From NCBI RefSeq assembly GCF_000725485.1, contig NZ_JOAG01000004.1, forward strand, positions 62,001 to 126,000: DNA of 64,000 bases, read 5' to 3'. Positions 8,312-16,796 of this stretch are shown here, in pieces. Source of the stretch: Nonomuraea candida (GTDB lineage: Bacteria; Actinomycetota; Actinomycetes; Streptosporangiales; Streptosporangiaceae). Position numbers and translations under genes: made by a program. Under the pieces are notes generated by a model that was given only the letters and a program-made list of their open reading frames with translations, did not search any database and had not been told where the DNA came from. Position 1 is the first letter of the stretch. The number at the start of each line of letters is the position of its first letter.

Positions 8312-9148
8312 ATGACCGTTCTGATCACGGGTGCGACCGGCACCGTGTCGAGCGCCGTCCTGCGCTCCCTGGCCGGCACCGCGGACGTGCGGGTGCTGGT
8401 GCGCGACCCGGCCAAGGCGCCGAGTGGCGTGGAGGTGGCGGTGGGCGACCTCGACGACCCGGCCTCGCTCGACGAGGCGCTGCGGGGCGTCAAGACGTTG
8501 TGGCTGCTGACCGCGATGGGCCCGCAGGCGCCGTACCGCAGCATGAACGCCGTCTGGGCGGCGCGGAAGGCGGGCGTGAGCCACGTGGTGCGGATGTCGG
8601 CCATCGGCGCCGCGCACGACGCGCCGACGCGCAACGGCCGCCTGCACGCCCTGTCGGACGTGGAGCTGGCCGCCTCGGGCCTCGGCTGGACCGTGCTGCG
8701 CCCGGCCTTCTTCATGCAGAACCTGTTCGGCTCGGTCAATGGCGAGGCCCTCTACGGCGCGCTGGGCGAGGGCAGGGTCGGCATGGTGGACGTGCGCGAC
8801 ATCGGCGACTTCGCGGCCGAGGTGCTGCGCGCTCCCGAGCGGCACAGGGGCGCCACCTACACGATCACGGGCCCGGCCAGCATCTCCCTGGAGACGGCCG
8901 CGCAGGACCTGTCGCAGGTGTACGGCACGCCGATCTCCTACCAGCGGCTCACCCTGGACGACGCCTATCGCACGCTGCGCGAGGTCGGGCTGCCCGAATG
9001 GGACGCCCAGGTCACCACGGAATACTTCACCGCCTACGCACGCGGCTGGGGCGACTATACGACCCCCGACTTCGAGAGCGTCATGGGCCGCCCCGCCACG
9101 TCGTTCGCCGACTTCGCCCGCGACCACGCCACGCGGCTCCGCCCCTGA
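8312..9148 (+). CDS. NmrA-like NAD(P)-binding oxidoreductase
   Basis: The 278-aa protein is an atypical short-chain dehydrogenase of the NmrA/NAD(P)H-quinone oxidoreductase type. The dinucleotide motif TGATGTVSSAV is at residues 5-15, followed by a Rossmann domain and a segment VLRPAFFMQN where these proteins have their substrate pocket. The classical SDR YxxxK pair is not evident, so it may sense redox cofactor or reduce quinones rather than act as a standard dehydrogenase. It has a strong ribosome site, GAGGAGG, before ATG. It diverges from the MarR gene that probably controls it, as in quinone- or electrophile-response pairs. The stop lies 3 bp from the convergent GntR gene. Confidence 0.85.
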   Translation: MTVLITGATGTVSSAVLRSLAGTADVRVLVRDPAKAPSGVEVAVGDLDDPASLDEALRGVKTLWLLTAMGPQAPYRSMNAVWAARKAGVSHVVRMSAIGAAHDAPTRNGRLHALSDVELAASGLGWTVLRPAFFMQNLFGSVNGEALYGALGEGRVGMVDVRDIGDFAAEVLRAPERHRGATYTITGPASISLETAAQDLSQVYGTPISYQRLTLDDAYRTLREVGLPEWDAQVTTEYFTAYARGWGDYTTPDFESVMGRPATSFADFARDHATRLRP

Positions 9149-9151
9149 GGA

Positions 9152-9826
9152 TCAGGAGTCGGTCAGCGCGATGAGGATGTGCTCCATGCAGGCGTGGCCG
9201 GCCCGCTCGGCGGCCGTGGCGTCGCCGGCCGCGATGGCCCTGGCGATCGCGTCGTGAGGGATGTAGCTCTTGTTGAGCGAGGTGCCCGCGGCCGTGATGC
9301 TGGCCCGCAGCGCCGCGGAGAAGTCTTCGTACAGGTCGATGAGCACCAGGTTGTGCGTGGCGTGCGCGACCGCCATGTGGAAGGCGAGGTCGGCCTCGAC
9401 GAAGAAGTCGGGGTCGTCCAGCTCCCAGGCGCGGTCCCGCTCGGCCAGTGCCGCCTCGATGCGCCGGATGTCCTCGTCGGTGCGCCGGGTGGCGGCCAGA
9501 CGGGCCGACTCGACCTCCAGGGCACGGCGCACTTCGAGAATTTCGAGCTGCTCGGCCTGGCGCAGCCGCCGCAGCATCGCGCCGGACAGCTCACTGGTCG
9601 CGCGGACGTAAGTGCCGTCCCCCTGACGGCACTCCAGCAGCCCGGCGTGCGTGAGCGCGCGTACGGCCTCCCGAACGGTGTTGCGACCCACCCCGAGCTG
9701 CTCGGCCAGCACGGTCTCGGTGGGAATCTTGCCGTTCATCGGCCACGACCCTGATGTGATCTGCTCCTTGAGCTGATCGATCACCTGGTCGACGAGCGAA
9801 GCCCGCTGCGCCGTACGCAGACTCAC
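9152..9826 (-). CDS. GntR-family regulator, FadR subfamily (FCD domain)
   Basis: The 224-aa protein has an N-terminal GntR winged helix (residues 8-78, with IPTETVLAEQLGVGRNTVREAVRAL) and an all-helical FCD effector domain (about 90-215) containing the conserved acid and His residues of the metal/effector pocket (D-x-x-F-H-M-A-V-A). Members usually bind organic acids. A perfect palindrome just upstream of its start (9847-9875) is a likely autoregulatory operator. The downstream neighbour on the opposite strand is an oxidoreductase ending 3 bp away, so that gene is not co-transcribed with it. Confidence 0.92.
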   Translation of the reverse strand: MSLRTAQRASLVDQVIDQLKEQITSGSWPMNGKIPTETVLAEQLGVGRNTVREAVRALTHAGLLECRQGDGTYVRATSELSGAMLRRLRQAEQLEILEVRRALEVESARLAATRRTDEDIRRIEAALAERDRAWELDDPDFFVEADLAFHMAVAHATHNLVLIDLYEDFSAALRASITAAGTSLNKSYIPHDAIARAIAAGDATAAERAGHACMEHILIALTDS

Positions 9827-9846
9827 AGTCCGCCTCCTCCGGGGAA

Positions 9847-9875
9847 ACCAGTCATCCCATGAGTCAATGACTGGT
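9847..9875. promoter_or_regulatory. Palindromic operator upstream of the GntR gene
   Basis: ACCAGTCAT at 9847-9855 and ATGACTGGT at 9867-9875 form a perfect 9-bp inverted repeat around an 11-bp spacer, 21 bp upstream of the GntR start. The outer ACCA/TGGT bases resemble half-sites used by FadR-type proteins, although the spacing is wider than in the E. coli FadR site. Probable autoregulatory site. Confidence 0.7.
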
Positions 9876-9925
9876 AGACCCTAATTATTCCAGACTCAAA
9901 AGGCCAATCTGGAGCTCCCGGAGGT

Positions 9926-11269
9926 TCAGCGAGAAACTGTGGCGTCCATCGTCACCCCTGCCATGGCGGAGCGAACTCCGGCAGCTTCGAGGGCTTTACG
10001 ATATGCGGCCGTCTGTTGTGCTCTGGACCCGACCCTGCCGTAGAGGTCTCCCAGCTCACGCCAGCACCGCGCGGCCTGCCGGTCGGTGCCGAACACCGGG
10101 CGGTCGAGCGTGTCCAGCAGCTGGTGGGCCTCCTGGAGGTGCGCCGTCGCGTCGCCGTGCCCGTCGAGCGCGATGGTGGCCAGCACGAGACGCGCCTCGG
10201 CGGCCGTCGTGCCCGAGCGGTCGTGGGAGAGCCCGAGCGCCGTCGTGGCCAGCTCGCTCGCGCCCGCGCGGTCGGCGGCGCGCAGCTTCACCCGCGCGTG
10301 CACGATGAGGCTCTCACCGTGCTCCCGGGTGGTGCCGGGGAAGACCGAGAACGCCTTGACCGCGCCCGCGATCAGCCGCTCGGCCTCCTCGATCGGCGCC
10401 GTCGCCATCCGGGCCCAGTGCATGGCGATCCTGGCCAGCTGCAGCGAGAGCCGGGTCTGGCGGCCCGCCATGATGGCGTCGTCGGCCAGGCGGACGGCCA
10501 GCGCGGAGTCCTCGCCCGCCGCCGCCGCGGCGCTCGCGTGCCACAGCGCCTGGATCTCTCCGGAACGGTCCACAACTTCAGGTGCGCCGGTCGTGTCGAG
10601 CACGCGCCGCACGTAGGCCAGCTCGGGGGAGTCGCTCTCGCGGTCGCCGCGCGCCTCGATCAGCGCGGCCGCGAGGTCGGTGGCCAGCTCGCCCCGGGTG
10701 ATGGACAGCCGCTCGGCCTGGGCCAGCGCGGCGGCGGCCAGGTCGCGGGCCCGCAGGCGGTCGCCCGCCCGCTGGTAGCAGCGGCTCAGCGCGATGGTGA
10801 GCGGCAGGTCGGCCAGCCGTTCGGGGTGGGCCGCGGCCTCCCGGCGCAGGCGCTCGAACGCCTCCACCGCCTGCCCCAGCCGGCCCTGGGCCTCAAGAGC
10901 GCGTGCCCTGCCGAACCGCGCCTGCGCGGTCAGCATGGCGTTTTCCTCGTCGGCCGCCTTCACGATCTCGGTGAAGCGGTCGGCGGCGATGGACGGGTCG
11001 CCGTGCTGCAGTTCGAGCTCGGCGTGGCGCAGCCCGAGCTCGGTGTCGATGCGCTGCCGAGGCTCGATCCCGTGAAGGAGGAACTCGGTCGTGCACCCCA
11101 GCCGCTCGGCAAGGAGCCGGGCCACCACAGGAGTCGGCGTGCGCTTGCCCGACTCGATGAGCGAGACATAACTGTCAGACAGGTCGGGTCCGGCCAGCTG
11201 GGCCTGTGACATCCGCCTGTTCAGCCGCAGTCCTCGGACGCGGTCACCGATGGTTCCCTGACTCGGCAT
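9926..11269 (-). CDS. XRE-type helix-turn-helix regulator with TPR domain
   Basis: The 447-aa protein starts with a Cro/CI-type helix-turn-helix (residues 5-62, IGDRVRGLRLNRRMSQAQLAG) and continues as a long helical, Ala/Leu/Arg-rich array of TPR-like hairpins to the end. This layout occurs in quorum or peptide-sensing RRNPP-like regulators and in many actinomycete pleiotropic regulators, where the TPR part binds a ligand or protein. A start at 11269 places the helix-turn-helix immediately at the N-terminus, as in the family. The ligand and target genes are unknown; it is flanked by a GntR gene and a PH-domain gene pair. Confidence 0.85.
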   Translation of the reverse strand: MPSQGTIGDRVRGLRLNRRMSQAQLAGPDLSDSYVSLIESGKRTPTPVVARLLAERLGCTTEFLLHGIEPRQRIDTELGLRHAELELQHGDPSIAADRFTEIVKAADEENAMLTAQARFGRARALEAQGRLGQAVEAFERLRREAAAHPERLADLPLTIALSRCYQRAGDRLRARDLAAAALAQAERLSITRGELATDLAAALIEARGDRESDSPELAYVRRVLDTTGAPEVVDRSGEIQALWHASAAAAAGEDSALAVRLADDAIMAGRQTRLSLQLARIAMHWARMATAPIEEAERLIAGAVKAFSVFPGTTREHGESLIVHARVKLRAADRAGASELATTALGLSHDRSGTTAAEARLVLATIALDGHGDATAHLQEAHQLLDTLDRPVFGTDRQAARCWRELGDLYGRVGSRAQQTAAYRKALEAAGVRSAMAGVTMDATVSR

Positions 11270-11365
11270 CTCATCTCTCAGGGCGGGGAAGGGTCAACAA
11301 CACGCAATGATTGCATGAAGTAGCCGAATCTGGTATCCCCGCGTGAAGAATTTGCCACGCCGAGA

Positions 11366-11899
11366 TTAATCGTCGCTGTCGTCCTTACCGGGAAAAAGCA
11401 TCTGACAGACCTCGAGGTAGAGGGTTTCCGGATACGGAATGTACTCGACCGTTGACAGAGCCTGATCCTGACCGGCCGACTCGAGGATGAACTCACCGTA
11501 ACCGAGCATGCGCCCAAGCAGAGATCTCTGGAAGCTCATGTCGGTGACCTTGCCCAGGGGCATCATCGCGACCTTGCGCGTGATGAGGCCGGTGGTGAGC
11601 AACATGCGCTTGGAGGTCACCACAAAGTAATCGACCGACCACTCCGCGACTTTCCATACGAAACGGATCAGCAGCAGGAGCCAGAGCCACCAGACGACGA
11701 CCAGTGCCGTGCCGCCCGCCTCGCCGCCGCCGAAGAACCTGCTGAGCAGCCCGGCGATGATCAGGCCGCCGAGCACCTCGGCTATCGGGCGCAGCAGAAT
11801 GGCAGGATGCCGCCGCACCATGATGACCTGTTGTTCGTGGGGGAGGAGGTAGCGGTTGACCGACGATGGAGCGGAGTCCCCGTGGGTCACCAGTCTCAT
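11366..11899 (-). CDS. Membrane protein with bacterial PH domain (YdbT/bPH_2-like)
   Basis: The 177-aa protein has a short N-terminal PH strand (LLPHEQQVIMVRRHP), two closely spaced membrane segments (about residues 35-52 and 62-80), and then a bacterial PH-like domain containing the family block VTSKRMLLTTGLITRKVAMMPLGKVTDM. Such proteins are membrane-anchored and of unknown role, sometimes linked to envelope stress. Its start overlaps the stop of the small upstream gene by 4 bp, so the two are co-translated. The C-terminus is acidic (GKDDSDD). Confidence 0.85.
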   Translation of the reverse strand: MRLVTHGDSAPSSVNRYLLPHEQQVIMVRRHPAILLRPIAEVLGGLIIAGLLSRFFGGGEAGGTALVVVWWLWLLLLIRFVWKVAEWSVDYFVVTSKRMLLTTGLITRKVAMMPLGKVTDMSFQRSLLGRMLGYGEFILESAGQDQALSTVEYIPYPETLYLEVCQMLFPGKDDSDD

Positions 11900-12084
11900 G
11901 AGAGGTTGTTCACGAATTGGGCCAGAGAGTCGGCCGCGTTGAACACTGTGTCGAACGCTCCTCTCACCGCGTCCGCGGCGTCAGCTGGTCGCGCGAACAG
12001 GTAGTACGCGACAAATGCGATACCACCGTATGTGAGGACCTTTTTGACCTGCACCGTCGCCTCCGTGCCACTTACCCGCTCCAC
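11896..12084 (-). CDS. Small membrane-associated protein, 62 aa
   Basis: A 62-aa protein with one hydrophobic stretch (KVLTYGGIAFVAYYLFA, about residues 15-31) followed by an amphipathic helix ending in FVNNLS. No family was recognised. It is supported as a gene by codon use, a plausible start, and its 4-bp overlap with the PH-domain membrane protein gene downstream. A partner or small subunit of that protein is the simplest guess. Confidence 0.65.
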   Translation of the reverse strand: MERVSGTEATVQVKKVLTYGGIAFVAYYLFARPADAADAVRGAFDTVFNAADSLAQFVNNLS

Positions 12085-12151
12085 CCGCCCTATACATTAC
12101 CCACCTGCATGCCGGGGTAAAGGTAACTTGGCAGGTTAGTTTTGATCTTGC

Positions 12152-12376
12152 TTAGCCACGCTCGCTGGCCACCAGGGCCAGGACGTGAAGGTGCTTGCGA
12201 GCGATCCGCTCGACCAGGCTCGGATGGGCGTAGCCCGTGACCTCCAGCGCGCCGTAGTGCGCCGCTTCGACGCAGCGCGTTACGGTGGTCGCGGAGTGGA
12301 CGCCGGCGAACTCGTCGCACAGCACCGTCTCGACGTCCGCGTACGGAGTCGGGTCCGCCTCGGTGTGATCGCTCAT
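12152..12376 (-). CDS. Small three-helix-bundle (DUF3562-like) protein, 74 aa
   Basis: This 74-aa protein begins MSDHTEADPTPYADVETVL. It has the pattern of the actinobacterial three-helix bundle dimerisation proteins (DUF3562): an acidic start, ETVLCDEFAGVHSATTVTRCVEAA, and a final helix HPSLVERIARKHLHVLA. Function is unknown in the family. The start ATG at 12376 follows a GGAG-like site. It stands alone between the PH-domain pair and upp. The family assignment is from memory of its sequence pattern. Confidence 0.65.
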   Translation of the reverse strand: MSDHTEADPTPYADVETVLCDEFAGVHSATTVTRCVEAAHYGALEVTGYAHPSLVERIARKHLHVLALVASERG

Positions 12377-12510
12377 CGTGCTCCCCCACGCGCATGCGGA
12401 AGTTGCCTTCCTATCTCTTCGTACCCACCCAACCACAGTATGTAACGAAGCGATGACTTGGCGTGACGAGAAACGGGATTTTTCGGATGGCCTGTGCGAC
12501 GGAGATGCGG

Positions 12511-13149
12511 TCAGACCACGCCGTAGAGGCGGTCGCCGGCGTCGCCGAGGCCCGGCACGATGTAGCCGTGCTCGTTGAGCCGCTCGTCGAGCGCCGCCGT
12601 GACCACGCGGATCGGCTTGCCCGTGTTGGCGAACACCTTGTCCATGTAGGCCAGCCCCTCGGGCGCGGCCAGCAGGCACAGGGCCGTGACGTCGACGGCC
12701 CCCCGGTCGAACAGGAACTGCACGGCCGCCGCCAGAGTGCCGCCGGTGGCCAGCATCGGGTCGACGACATAGCACTGACGCCCCGACAGGTCGTCGGGCA
12801 GCCGCGTGGCGTAGGTCTCCGCCTGGAGCGTGGACTCGTTGCGGATCATGCCGAGGAACCCGACCTCGGCCGTGGGCAGCAGCCTGGTCATGCCGTCGAG
12901 CATGCCGAGCCCGGCGCGCAGGATGGGCACGACCAGCGGATAGGGCTTGGCGAGCCGGACGCCCCGCGCGGTGGCCACCGGCGTGTCGACGGTGACCTCG
13001 GTGACCCGGACGTCGCGCGTGGCCTCGTACGCGAGCAGCGTCACCAGCTCGTCGGCGAGCCTGCGGAAGGTCGGCGAGTCGGTGCGGACATCGCGCAGCG
13101 TGGTGAGCTTGTGGGCCACGAGCGGATGATCGACGACGAGGGTCTCCAT
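12511..13149 (-). CDS. upp: Uracil phosphoribosyltransferase
   Basis: The 212-aa enzyme makes UMP from uracil and PRPP in pyrimidine salvage. The PRPP-binding loop [17 protein letters not shown] (about residue 125) and the uracil-binding C-terminal region [12 protein letters not shown] are intact, as is [17 protein letters not shown] 13149 ([15 protein letters not shown]) is chosen because it is the family's normal start; longer in-frame extensions are not conserved. Length equals the bacterial norm of about 208-210 aa. Confidence 0.97.
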   Translation of the reverse strand: METLVVDHPLVAHKLTTLRDVRTDSPTFRRLADELVTLLAYEATRDVRVTEVTVDTPVATARGVRLAKPYPLVVPILRAGLGMLDGMTRLLPTAEVGFLGMIRNESTLQAETYATRLPDDLSGRQCYVVDPMLATGGTLAAAVQFLFDRGAVDVTALCLLAAPEGLAYMDKVFANTGKPIRVVTAALDERLNEHGYIVPGLGDAGDRLYGVV

Positions 13150-13367
13150 GGGACACCACGCTATCTCCTGATGAACCCTGCTGCAGCCTCCCCACCTGGG
13201 ACGAACCCGGTCACGACGTGATCCGTGGAACGTGACAGCCGCCCGCGGCAGCTCACTTCTTTGGTTTTGATCACAATTTGGTCGGAGAGGCACACGGGCG
13301 GTGGCCGGGTCTGGAACGATTGGGTCCTGGTGATATCTGTCGTGTCAGGGGTCGGGTGGGGATGGCG

Positions 13368-13877
13368 ATGACAGACGAAGACGCTCTCGACTTTGCCATC
13401 GTGGTCTATCGCGAGGACGACTGCTGGCAGGCCGAGCTCCTGCCGGCGACGCTCACGTCCGACCTGCAGGGGCTGATCCATGCCCTGAAGCAGCAGCCGA
13501 GCGAGAGCGGCACGATCGGCCTGGTGGCCGTCGGCGACGAGTTCTTCGTGGCGCTGCGCGTCCTGGGCGAGCGGGTCGACGTCTTCCTGTCCGACATCGC
13601 CGCCTCCTGGGACTTCCCGCTGGCGCGGGAGGTCCTCGACTACCTCGACGTCCCCGTGCCGGACGAGGAGGAGCTCGACGAGATCCTCCAGGACGAGGAG
13701 ACCGTGCTTCCCGCCGGGGATCTGTCGATCTTCGCCGATCTCGGGTTGGACGAGATGGAGCTGGGCATCCTCTCCGGCGACATTGATCTGCTGCCCGAAG
13801 ACGTGCTGTCCAGCATCGCCGCCCGGCTCGGCTTCTCCGAGCCGTTCGAGCGTGCCATCGAATCGGTCTTCGGCTGA
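13368..13877 (+). CDS. tRNA adenosine deaminase-associated protein, first copy
   Basis: The 169-aa acidic protein (MTDEDALDFAIVVYREDDCWQ) belongs to the actinobacterial family annotated as tRNA adenosine deaminase-associated, named for its place beside tadA. It has a mixed alpha/beta N-terminal part and an acidic C-terminal tail (EEELDEILQDEETV). ATG 13368 is preferred because GGTGGGG lies 6 nt before it; ATG 13362 is also possible. It shares layout with the next gene: VFLSDIAASWDFPLAREV here against VFLSDVHAVVSHRLGELF there, and both end in a paired LPEDVLSSIAARLGF / LPADILSVIAERLSF helix. Biochemical role is unknown. Confidence 0.85.
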   Translation: MTDEDALDFAIVVYREDDCWQAELLPATLTSDLQGLIHALKQQPSESGTIGLVAVGDEFFVALRVLGERVDVFLSDIAASWDFPLAREVLDYLDVPVPDEEELDEILQDEETVLPAGDLSIFADLGLDEMELGILSGDIDLLPEDVLSSIAARLGFSEPFERAIESVFG

Positions 13878-13894
13878 CCCCCTGGAGCGCGGAC

Positions 13895-14371
13895 ATGGCG
13901 TCCAACACCTTCTCTGCGGCCTTTGTCAGAACCTCCGACGGCTGGAGCGGAGCCGAGGTCGATCTCGGGGACGCCGAGATCGTCGACGACTTCGGTGACG
14001 CGGTCATGGAGACGCTGGGCCTCACCGGCGACGAGCTGGCCCTGCTCTGCGTCGAGGCCGAGGACGAGTGGTTCGCCCTCGCCCGCTACCGGGGCGAGGA
14101 CGAGCCGCGGGTGTTCCTCTCCGACGTGCACGCGGTTGTCTCCCACCGCCTGGGCGAGCTGTTCGCCGAGTTCGCCGGCGTGGTGCCCGACAAGGAGGGC
14201 AACGGCCTCGGCGTGCGCCCGGCGGGCGATTTCGAGCTGCTCAGCGACCTGGGCGTGAGCTCGGAGGAGCTGCTGGAGCTGAGCATGGAAGAGGGCATGC
14301 TGCCCGCCGACATCCTGTCGGTGATCGCCGAGCGGCTGTCGTTCGCCGACGAGCTCGACCGGCTGCGCTGA
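13895..14371 (+). CDS. tRNA adenosine deaminase-associated protein, second copy
   Basis: The 158-aa protein (MASNTFSAAFVRTSDGWSG) is a diverged tandem paralogue of the preceding gene, 17 bp downstream. It shares the DVFLSD-type core strand and the C-terminal acidic and helical segments. It precedes tadA, whose GTG start is 17 bp after this stop, so all three genes form one likely operon. The family has no established biochemical function; association with the TadA deaminase is inferred from conserved gene order. Confidence 0.85.
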   Translation: MASNTFSAAFVRTSDGWSGAEVDLGDAEIVDDFGDAVMETLGLTGDELALLCVEAEDEWFALARYRGEDEPRVFLSDVHAVVSHRLGELFAEFAGVVPDKEGNGLGVRPAGDFELLSDLGVSSEELLELSMEEGMLPADILSVIAERLSFADELDRLR

Positions 14372-14388
14372 GCCGGACGGCCCCTGCG

Positions 14389-14844
14389 GTGACCCACGAG
14401 GAGGCCATGCGCCTGGCGCTGTCGGAGGCCGTCGCGGCCGGCGACAGGGGGGAGATCCCCGTGGGGGCGGTGGTGCTCGGTCCGCTGGGCGAGGTGCTGT
14501 CCGCGGCGGGCAACGACCGCGAGTCCGCCGCCGACCCGACCGCCCACGCCGAGGTGCTCGCGCTGCGCCGGGCGGCCGCCGCGCGCGGGGAGTGGCGGCT
14601 GGGCGGCTGCACGCTCGTGGTGACGCTGGAGCCCTGCACGATGTGCGCGGGCGCCGCCGTGCTGGCCAGGGTGGAGCGCATCGTGTACGGCGCCACGGAC
14701 GAGAAGGGCGGGGCCGTGGGCTCGCTCTGGGACGTCGTACGCGATCGCCGGCTCAACCATCGGCCCGAGGTTCTCATGGGTGTGATGGGCGAAGAGTGCG
14801 GTGCCGTCCTCAAGCGGTTCTTTGCTACTCGCAGGATCCGGTAA
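14389..14844 (+). CDS. tadA: tRNA(adenine34) deaminase
   Basis: The 151-aa zinc enzyme converts A34 to inosine in tRNA-Arg(ACG). The catalytic His and Glu are in AHAEVLAL and the zinc cysteines in EPCTMCAGA, the standard cytidine/deoxycytidylate deaminase motif. GTG 14389 gives the family-like start VTHEEAMRLALSEA; ATG 14407 is the shorter alternative. It is the third gene of a probable operon with two associated proteins and is followed 10 bp later by tRNA-Ser(CGA), which may be read through from the same promoter. Confidence 0.95.
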   Translation: MTHEEAMRLALSEAVAAGDRGEIPVGAVVLGPLGEVLSAAGNDRESAADPTAHAEVLALRRAAAARGEWRLGGCTLVVTLEPCTMCAGAAVLARVERIVYGATDEKGGAVGSLWDVVRDRRLNHRPEVLMGVMGEECGAVLKRFFATRRIR

Positions 14845-14854
14845 GCTCGTGCGC

Positions 14855-14941
14855 GGTGGTGTCGCCTAGTGGCCGAGGGCGCACGCCTCGAAAGCGTGTG
14901 ATGGGGCAACTCATCCGTGGGTTCAAATCCCACCACCACCG
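14855..14941 (+). tRNA. tRNA-Ser (anticodon CGA)
   Basis: A class II tRNA. The acceptor GGTGGTG (14855-14861) pairs with CACCACC (14934-14940). The anticodon arm CACGC-CTCGAAA-GCGTG gives anticodon CGA at 14889-14891. A long variable arm and TPsiC loop GTTCAAATC follow. CCA is not encoded. It decodes UCG serine codons, which are frequent in GC-rich genomes. Confidence 0.97.
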
Positions 14942-14949
14942 CTGTGCGA

Positions 14950-14981
14950 GGGCCTCCGACCGACGGGTCGGAGGCCCTTTT
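14950..14981 (+). terminator. Intrinsic terminator after tRNA-Ser(CGA)
   Basis: A perfect 12-bp stem (GGGCCTCCGACC / GGTCGGAGGCCC) with a 4-nt loop is followed by TTTT. It would end the tadA-tRNA transcript. Confidence 0.9.
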
Positions 14982-15128
14982 CGCGTTCCGGGGCGTCGCC
15001 GGGCGCGTTCCCGGCGCGTCGCCGGCCGCGTGCCCGCGGGAATTTCCGTGATCGGAGCCGGGGCGTTTGATAACCGTAACCGTCCCCGGCATTGCCGGCG
15101 GGAAACGCCGCCGCCCCAAGGGCGCGAA

Positions 15129-15161
15129 AAAAGGGGAGCCGCGATTCGCGACTCCCCTTTT
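15129..15161. terminator. Bidirectional terminator
   Basis: AAAAGGGGAG pairs with CTCCCCTTTT around a CGCGATTCGCG inner stem with one mismatch. It sits just after the stop of the minus-strand 98-aa gene and gives U-tracts in both directions. Confidence 0.85.
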
Positions 15162-15167
15162 CCTTTC

Positions 15168-15464
15168 TCAGTTGGGCAGTTCCAGGACCCTGGCGTGCAG
15201 GATCGATCGTTGGTGCAGGGCGGCGCGCAGCGCGCGGTGCAGGCCGTCCTCCAGATAGAGCTCGCCCTGCCACTGCACCACGTGCGGGAAGAGGTCCCCG
15301 TAGAAGGTGGAGTCGGCGGCGAGCAGCGAGTGCAGGTCCAGCATGGCCTTCGTGGTGATCAACGAGTCGAGCCGGACCTGCCGGGGAGGGATCTGCGCCC
15401 ACTCTCGGTTCGTCAGACCGTGGTCGGGATAAGGGCGTCCGTCGCCGACTAGCTTGAAGATCAC
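15168..15464 (-). CDS. Conserved 98-aa actinobacterial protein (VapB-annotated, ParB/Srx-like core)
   Basis: The 98-aa protein starts MIFKLVGDGRPYPDHGLT. Similar Streptomyces proteins are usually labelled VapB-family antitoxins. The internal stretch QWQGELYLEDGLHRALRAAL resembles the DG-HR core of ParB/sulfiredoxin-fold proteins, so the antitoxin label is doubtful. No VapC-like PIN toxin is next to it: one neighbour is a tRNA, the other a metallopeptidase. It is monocistronic, with a terminator directly after its stop. Function unknown. Confidence 0.7.
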   Translation of the reverse strand: MIFKLVGDGRPYPDHGLTNREWAQIPPRQVRLDSLITTKAMLDLHSLLAADSTFYGDLFPHVVQWQGELYLEDGLHRALRAALHQRSILHARVLELPN

Positions 15465-15714
15465 CCCCTGATTTTAGGAGAGAATCCGATTCCTCGCGCT
15501 TTCCGATCACGTCAGCGGGGGTGGCCGAAGATCGTGGCCGGCGGGCGGAGCCTTTTCGCGGCCGCGCGGGGAAGGCGTTGGCGCGCCCCGGATTCCGGCG
15601 CGTGTCGGGCCGGGATTCGGTCTCTGCCGGGCCGGGATTCGGTCTCTGCCGGGCCCGGATTCCGGTGCGGCCGACGGGGTTCCGATGCAGTCGGCCGGCT
15701 CCGGTCCCGGCCGG

Positions 15715-16689
15715 TCAGATGCGGCCGGAGAACGTGTCGCACCACTGGGGGTCGCCGCTGTCGTAGCCGGTGCTGAACCACTTCTCCCGCTGCTGCGAGG
15801 TGCCGTGCGTGAAGGCGTCGGGGGTCACGCGGCCCTGCGTGCGCCGCTGGATGCTGTCGTCGCCGACCGCGGCGGCGGCGCTGAGCGCCTGGTCGATGTC
15901 GTTCTGGGAGAACGGCTGGTCGTAGAAGCCGGTCTCGACCGCGTTCTTCGCCCAGACCCCGGCGTAGCAGTCGGCCTGGAGTTCCAGCCGCACGGACGGG
16001 CTTTCGGCGCCGGGGCGGTTGTCGCGGCCGATCTTGTTCATGGTGCCGAGCAGGTTCTGCACGTGGTGGCCGTACTCGTGGGCGATCACGTACGCCTGCG
16101 CGAACGGCCCGCCCTCGGCGCCGAAGTCGCGCTGCAACGTGTCGAAGAACGTCAGGTCCAGGTAGACCTTGCGGTCGGCCGGGCAGTAGAACGGCCCCAC
16201 GGCGGAGTCGGCCGCGCCGCAGCCGGTGTTGGCCGCCTGGGTGAACAGCACGGTCTTGGCCGGCCGGTACGCCTTGCGCCCCTGCTCCTGGAACGCCTGC
16301 CGCCAGTAGGACTGGATGCTGTTCACCGTGCCGACGACCCGGCAGTCCTCCGACTGGTCGGCGTCGGCGCCGGTCTTGCAGCGCTCGGCCAGGTTGCCCG
16401 TGCCCGCGGGGGAGGGCGGCGGGCTCGGCTGCCGGCCGCCCTGCTGCCCGCCCTCGTCGCCGGTGAACGGCGAGGGCACGATTCCGAACAGGAAGATTCC
16501 CGCCACCGCCAGGAGCAGCAGCAGGCAGCCGCCGCCCCGGCCGCCGATGGGCAGGACGCACCCGCCCGGCAAGCAGCCCCCCGGCATGCCGCCGAACCCG
16601 CCGAACCCCCCGCCGCCGGGCCGTGGGCCCGAGGCGCGCACGTCCTCGACCTGCGACGGGTCCAGCGGCTTGTCCTCGTCGAACTGCAT
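15715..16689 (-). CDS. Neutral zinc metallopeptidase (YpfJ family)
   Basis: The 324-aa protein has a glycine/proline-rich cytosolic start, a single membrane segment ([16 protein letters not shown], about residues 55-70), then an extracytoplasmic domain with zinc motif HEYGHH and a downstream [10 protein letters not shown] that supplies the third ligand. This is the layout of the YpfJ/KPN_02809 family. ATG 16689 is chosen since GGGGGAAC precedes it and homology begins there. Cysteine pairs in the outer domain (CKTG, CRVV, CGAA, FYCP) suggest disulfides. Substrate unknown. Confidence 0.92.
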   Translation of the reverse strand: MQFDEDKPLDPSQVEDVRASGPRPGGGGFGGFGGMPGGCLPGGCVLPIGGRGGGCLLLLLAVAGIFLFGIVPSPFTGDEGGQQGGRQPSPPPSPAGTGNLAERCKTGADADQSEDCRVVGTVNSIQSYWRQAFQEQGRKAYRPAKTVLFTQAANTGCGAADSAVGPFYCPADRKVYLDLTFFDTLQRDFGAEGGPFAQAYVIAHEYGHHVQNLLGTMNKIGRDNRPGAESPSVRLELQADCYAGVWAKNAVETGFYDQPFSQNDIDQALSAAAAVGDDSIQRRTQGRVTPDAFTHGTSQQREKWFSTGYDSGDPQWCDTFSGRI

Positions 16690-16796
16690 CGTTCCCCCGG
16701 GTGTCGCACCGACTCCGTCCCCCGAGGCAGTTCTCCCCTGTAGCGGTTCGAATACGCACGGCAATAAATGGCGGCGTGATTTTTCATCTTTAGTCC

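Noticed and set aside
15168..15464. A VapBC toxin-antitoxin locus
   Set aside because: No PIN-domain toxin lies beside the 98-aa gene; flanks are a tRNA and a metallopeptidase.
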